Positions 59,715-64,000 of a stretch of DNA of 64,000 bases are shown here, piece by piece. The position numbers and the translations under genes were made by a program. Source of the stretch: Stromatinia cepivora (lineage: Eukaryota > Ascomycota > Leotiomycetes > Helotiales > Sclerotiniaceae); contig RCTD01000015.1 in NCBI GenBank assembly GCA_014898415.1, positions 1,364,001 to 1,428,000 on the forward strand, written 5' to 3'. The notes beneath the pieces were generated by a model that worked only from the letters and a program-made list of their open reading frames with translations, was not told the DNA's origin and did no database searches. Within the stretch, counting starts at the first letter, position 1. Each line of letters starts with the position of its first letter.

Positions 59715-61278
59715 CTAGGCATCATTTCCTAACAGCTGATTATCGATCATGCGCTGGTCGTCGTTTTGCTCTGCTTCCTCCGGTAATTTCTCCAATACAT
59801 TTTCCGCCCCCTCCTCTGGGCTATCTACCTTAGAAACTTGCATCTTCTCCTGGACCTGACTCTGGACTGGCTCCTGAGTCTTTACCTGAATCTGCTCCTG
59901 TACTAATGCTCCCGGTTCTCCTTCAAGAGGAAGTTCTTGACCCACAGACTCCGGTTCCACCGACTCACGCTTGATTGTCGGTTGGGAAATGTTACTCTCT
60001 TCGATATTAACCCGGAGCTTGACCAGATCATTATTATCGATGGTGCCGTGAAGTATCAGCTTCATAGCGATGCCATTGAGCATGACAGCAAACTTGCCCA
60101 TTGCCGGAAACATGCACTCAGAAAATGCCTCAGCATATATCATTTCTGTGTTATTCAACTTTCTTCTTGGGAATGACGTTGCGGAGCCACCAGAAGGAGT
60201 CGTGAAACCCGACAAAGTAAGGAGTGCACCGAGGCTGGGAATGGATCCTGAATCCCCCGATTCCCCTAATAGAGTCTGTATTCTTGATCAGTATGGACCA
60301 CTACGGATCGGAACGGTGGATAAATACCTCTGACCAATTCATCCATCTATGTCCAAATCTCACTTCTTCGCTCCAGTTCACTTTTTTGTTACCAGCCTTC
60401 TGGCTAGCCTCATCCCACTTTCGATAAAGCATCTCAGCATGTCTGGTTCGATTTAGTTCCCCGTCTTCGGCTTGGTGTGCATGATATGCAGTATCCATTA
60501 AGATTGCTAAATTCAATTGCAAATAAGACTTCTGCAATGAAGCAACAGTCAGGTTCGACTCGCTCGTTCTGATAGATAGAGTGATAATCTCCATATTAGA
60601 CAGATCGATACCGCGAGGGTAGAGTTTTGAGCGTTATTGTTATTCTTAATCTCAAGGACCTCATTTAAGAGGCCTACAACATTGCCCACAACGACCCTGA
60701 TATCAATGTGCTGAAAACTGTCCCAAACAGATTTGGCGATACCCTCGTTGTATGTATAGAATGGATATCGCCTGACATAGAGCTTCGCCTCTGACGAAAT
60801 ATTTGAAATTAAACGATAATTTTTCTTGGCCCGAGGAGTCCACGGACCCAGACCCTTGATACACTCTTCCCGATGTCGAAGTTGAGGGCTTGTAACTAAC
60901 AGCCTCAAAAAATTTCTTGCTGTACGCTCTGGCTGTTTGTCTTCTTGCCACACCGTTTTTGATCCTGTCCTTCGATTCAACATAACGTCCAGCCTCGATA
61001 ACAGTGACAAGGGCTTCAATTGTGGATGGACCAGCAAGCAGTTCAATCATAGAGACAAAGGATGGTCGTTCAAACTATCAATGGCAGAGCTTCTGCGGGA
61101 AGATTCTTGCCACTGATGCCCATTCGCAACCCAATTCCTCCGCTCTTCTAATGCCCTTCTGCGTCTCTTTAGATTAGTCCTTGGGGTTGGTCTTTGCTAG
61201 TTTGAATGCCAAAGAGCCGGGCTTAGATGCTTCGTTGCTCTTGCCTTTTCCTGTAGCTTTTGGACGAATCGGAGCCAT
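59715..61278 (-). pseudogene. Hypothetical fungal gene with apparent frameshifts
   Basis: A minus-strand locus whose coding signal hops between frames. From the ATG at 61278 it reads MAPIRPKATGKGKSN to TNP, where a CCCC run (61184-61187) is followed by an in-frame TAA. In the +1 frame a coding-like stretch continues (RRRALEERRNWVANGHQWQE). It then returns to the frame of FERPSFVSMIELLAGPS only if a TTT run near 61072 had one more T. An intron 60871..60788 then leads to KLYVRRYPFYTYNEG. A further break near 60640 precedes LYPRGIDLSNMEIIT. The last splice (60327..60276) gives NWSE|TLLGE and a final exon with a Glu/Gln-rich tail ending at 59715. Both early shifts sit in homopolymers, so sequencing error and real decay are both possible. 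No function recognised. Confidence 0.55.
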
Positions 61279-62891
61279 GATGGTGATGCTGGAAATGAAA
61301 GTTAGCTATAGTCTTTCACAGTCCCGGAACGCTGATTCTGTTACCTTGACGGGAGTAGTCAAGTGACTTGAATAATGATGTGTATATGTTATTGAACATG
61401 CGATTGAGATATATGGTTTGAGGTCAACACGTTTTGTTGTCGCACGTAGATTTGAAGTGCAAATAATAAAAATGTATGCTATAGATACTAGATGAAATGA
61501 ATGTTAAAGAATGTCGTAAGCAATAGAGAATAATGTGGTGTTCTAGAGGATAAGGTTGGAGGGAAGAAAAAGGTTGTAGGAGGGAGGTTGGAGTTGTAGG
61601 GAAGAAGAACTTGATCATGTCAAGATCCACTGTAATTGAGAGTAAAGCTAAGAAGAAAAGGAAGTTAATAGGGAGAATATTTAAAAGGTGAAGTGTTTGG
61701 AGGCGTGGGGAAATTTGAAAGTGAGCTAAAGTGATTGTTGGTCGGCGAGTTTCACTCATCACTTCAACCTCTACATCATAACATCAGGAAATCAGTATCC
61801 TCACCGCTTGAACATCAGACGAAATCTTTTCATTTCTAACTTCACTTGTCTTCGTAACATGAGGTGGAAAGAGATAAGATCTCCCGCACCAGTTATGGAA
61901 CATTAAATTCATATATCTTGCGGACATATAGCCGGCCCCGAACATAGGGGAAAAGTGTCTTTTCAATTGTTGAAATAGCTTGGGACATTGAAATGTGTAT
62001 GTGGTAGCAGCTCGGAACTATAGGGAAAGGTACCAAATTTCGTGCATTACTCGGGGAACAGTAAATTCAACCATTTTGCGAACACCGATCCGAGCACCGG
62101 ATATGATGAAAAGAAGATTTTTTCAATAGTTGAAATAATCTCGGACATTGAAAACCATGATATCTGGTCTCGATTGCGCACCCCGCTATTTCCTCGCTGA
62201 GCAGGGCGTATGGCTCACATGGCCTAGCTCTGGACCATCCATGCAGTTCATCAACTTCAAAAAATCTATCAAGTCATGAGGTACTACACAATCACAACGA
62301 AAGCGGAACGAAGAAGCCATTTTCAAAGAACCCCAAAGAGTTTGAAGATTGCCTCAGAATACTATCCGAAGGCCTGAAAAATCTCCAATGCATCCACAGG
62401 ATTGTATACACCACCAAATCAGAAGCGTGTAATGCCCAAATCGATTGATGTGACTAGAGACTTCGATGATATATGATGCAAGACACAGTATGAGGCGATG
62501 GAGGAAGGAAGTCAATGGTACCACCAGACCAGATAAGTCCTAAATCAAGCCAAACAACAGACCAATCTCCAATCTTTACATCTAGTATTCCGATGCCATG
62601 TTAAATTTGATTGTCGAACTGTGATCCGTGACATTGAAAATTGTATGTTAAGATGGATTCTGGGCTAGTATCAACAAGTCGTCAGTAAAAATATCCACTA
62701 GTGTATCCCGGTAAAATAGTAGCCTTATATTACTCATCCACTATTTAAGGCTGTAACATTATTTTTTTCGGGGCTAGTATAGTCGCTTATGATTTTGGCC
62801 GGCACAATGGAAATATTCGTTCTTTTCTCCATTGAAAGTTCTTGAAGTTCTTGGTCGACAATTAACAATCCATCACCAAATAATCGTCAAG
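61279..62891. other. Intergenic region with a diverged tandem duplication
   Basis: About 1.6 kb. It holds a purine-rich stretch (61540-61690), a diverged ~158-bp tandem duplication (61897-62160) and the uL2 promoter. No supportable gene. Confidence 0.5.
61897..62160 (+). repeat. Diverged tandem duplication, period about 158 bp
   Basis: Unit 1 starts GGAACATTAAATTCA and unit 2 GGAACAGTAAATTCA at 62055. Both continue with similar GCGGACA/GCGAACA, CCGAACA/CCGAGCA, TTTTCAATTGTTGAAATA/TTTTCAATAGTTGAAATA and GGACATTGAAA segments in the same order. Outside these blocks the copies differ. Confidence 0.65.
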
Positions 62892-63986
62892 ATGGGGTAT
62901 GTACATTTGATATTTCATTATTTCTTTTCAATATGCTATTGAAATACTTTGGCTCTCTATTTCATGGGATAATTGCGATTGAAAGTGGAGAAAATGCGCC
63001 CAACTTCCCTCCAGCCAATTCTTAACGGATTGAATCAACGACAACATATTTTGAATCGCAAAAAAAAAAAAATAGAACTCCAGCTAACAACAAAAAAAAA
63101 AAATTTAGACGCGTTATACGCAACCAAAGAAAGGGCCGTGGCTCAATCTTCACAGCCAATACCAGATTGAACAAGGCACCAGCTCAATTCAGAACTCTCG
63201 ACTATGCTGAGAGACACGGTTACGTACGTGGTGTCGTGAAGGACATCATCCACGACCCAGGACGTGGTGCTCCTCTCGCCAAGGTTGTCTTCCGCGATCC
63301 ATACAGATTCAAGCTCCACACCGAGACCTTCATCGCCAACGAAGGAATGTACACCGGACAATTCATCTATGCTGGAAAGAACGCCAACCTCACAGTCGGA
63401 AACATTCTCCCTCTCGGATCTGTTCCAGAAGGTACCGTTATCTCCAACGTTGAGGAGAAGGTAGGCGACCGTGGTGCGTTGGGGCGTACCTCTGGTAACT
63501 ATGTCACCGTCATCGGACACAACCCTGATGAGGGCAAGACTCGTGTCAAGCTCCCATCCGGTGCCAAGAAGGTCATCAAGAGCAGCGCCCGTGGAATGAT
63601 TGGTATCGTTGCTGGTGGTGGAAGAACCGACAAACCCCTCTTGAGTACGTTTCCCAGGCCCGATCGTTGATTAAGGATATGGGAAGTTCAGTATACTGAC
63701 TGTAAATTACAGAGGCATCCCGTGCTAAGCACAAGTTCGCCGTCAAGCGTAACTCATGGCCAAAGACTCGTGGTGTTGCCATGAACCCCGTTGACCATCC
63801 TCACGGAGTATGTAAAATCTGCCATTTGTACCAGAAACAAGCGCTAATAAAAAATAGGGTGGTAACCATCAACATATTGGTAAAGCATCCACAATCTCAA
63901 GATATGCCGCACAAGGTCAAAAGGCTGGTCTCATTGCCGCGAGAAGAACTGGTCTGTTACGTGGTACCCAAAAGGTCAAGGATTGA
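62892..63986 (+). CDS. RPL2: 60S ribosomal protein uL2 (RPL2/L8)
   Basis: Large-subunit protein at the peptidyl-transferase centre. Exons 62892..62896, 63109..63644, 63713..63807 and 63858..63986 give 254 aa, exactly the eukaryotic length. The first coding exon is only five bases (ATG GG). The 212-bp intron completes the second codon and leads into [14 protein letters not shown]. Conserved blocks are intact: [40 protein letters not shown] and [18 protein letters not shown], which holds the functionally important His residues and is split by the last intron. The first intron has two poly-A tracts and a CTAAC branch site. A long first intron close to the ATG is common in fungal ribosomal protein genes. 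Confidence 0.97.
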
Positions 63987-64000
63987 GCGAGTTGAGGGGG

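Overview
The window is 64 kb of a filamentous ascomycete (Pezizomycotina) chromosome. Nearly every gene is split by short GT-AG introns (mostly 48-140 bp) with CTAAC/CTAAT-like branch sites. The gene set is a normal fungal housekeeping set, intergenic DNA is AT-rich, and genes lie on both strands. Gene style and a plant-biomass GH27 enzyme suggest a leotiomycete such as Botrytis or Sclerotinia. That placement is an inference and was not tested by any search. I saw no transposase, reverse transcriptase, rRNA operon, CRISPR array or intact tRNA. All gene models below were spliced by hand, and total lengths were checked for reading-frame closure.

Left part (1-17 kb): the end of a cytochrome P450; the 14-exon GCN2 amino-acid-starvation kinase (minus); divergent from it the arginine enzyme ArgJ, with a perfect TGAGTCA (GCN4/CPC1-type) site between them; complex I subunit NDUFA12 with a 7-nt micro-exon; PGS1 of cardiolipin synthesis; and a secreted GH27 alpha-galactosidase ending in RDEL. 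Region 14.7-23.7 kb is gene-poor. It holds an alpha/beta hydrolase that seems to have lost its catalytic His, two Cys-rich lineage-specific ORFs and several odd repeats.

Middle (23.7-38.9 kb): eRF1 (SUP45), prephenate dehydratase, an HTD2-like mitochondrial dehydratase, a PH/LRR protein behind a microsatellite-rich leader, a long GGTATT hexanucleotide array, and Vps18. A 4.5-kb gene-free stretch then leads to the Ste11 MAPKKK, whose start is preceded by two tiny uORFs.

Right part (46-64 kb): Cwc2 splicing factor, UreF, a MARVEL-type membrane protein, a broken FAD-linked oxidase, an unrecognised 285-aa protein, a DUF1770-type protein, a DDT/WHIM-like chromatin protein, a frameshifted hypothetical gene and ribosomal protein uL2.

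The most interesting signal is at eRF1. The normal UGA (followed by CAG UUU) is succeeded in the same frame by 63 sense codons of about 63% GC, while the flank after them is about 40% GC. A second stop follows, and 21 nt after it comes a well-formed 52-bp 3'-UTR intron. This is the layout expected of an autoregulatory circuit in which eRF1 abundance is sensed through stop-codon readthrough and NMD.
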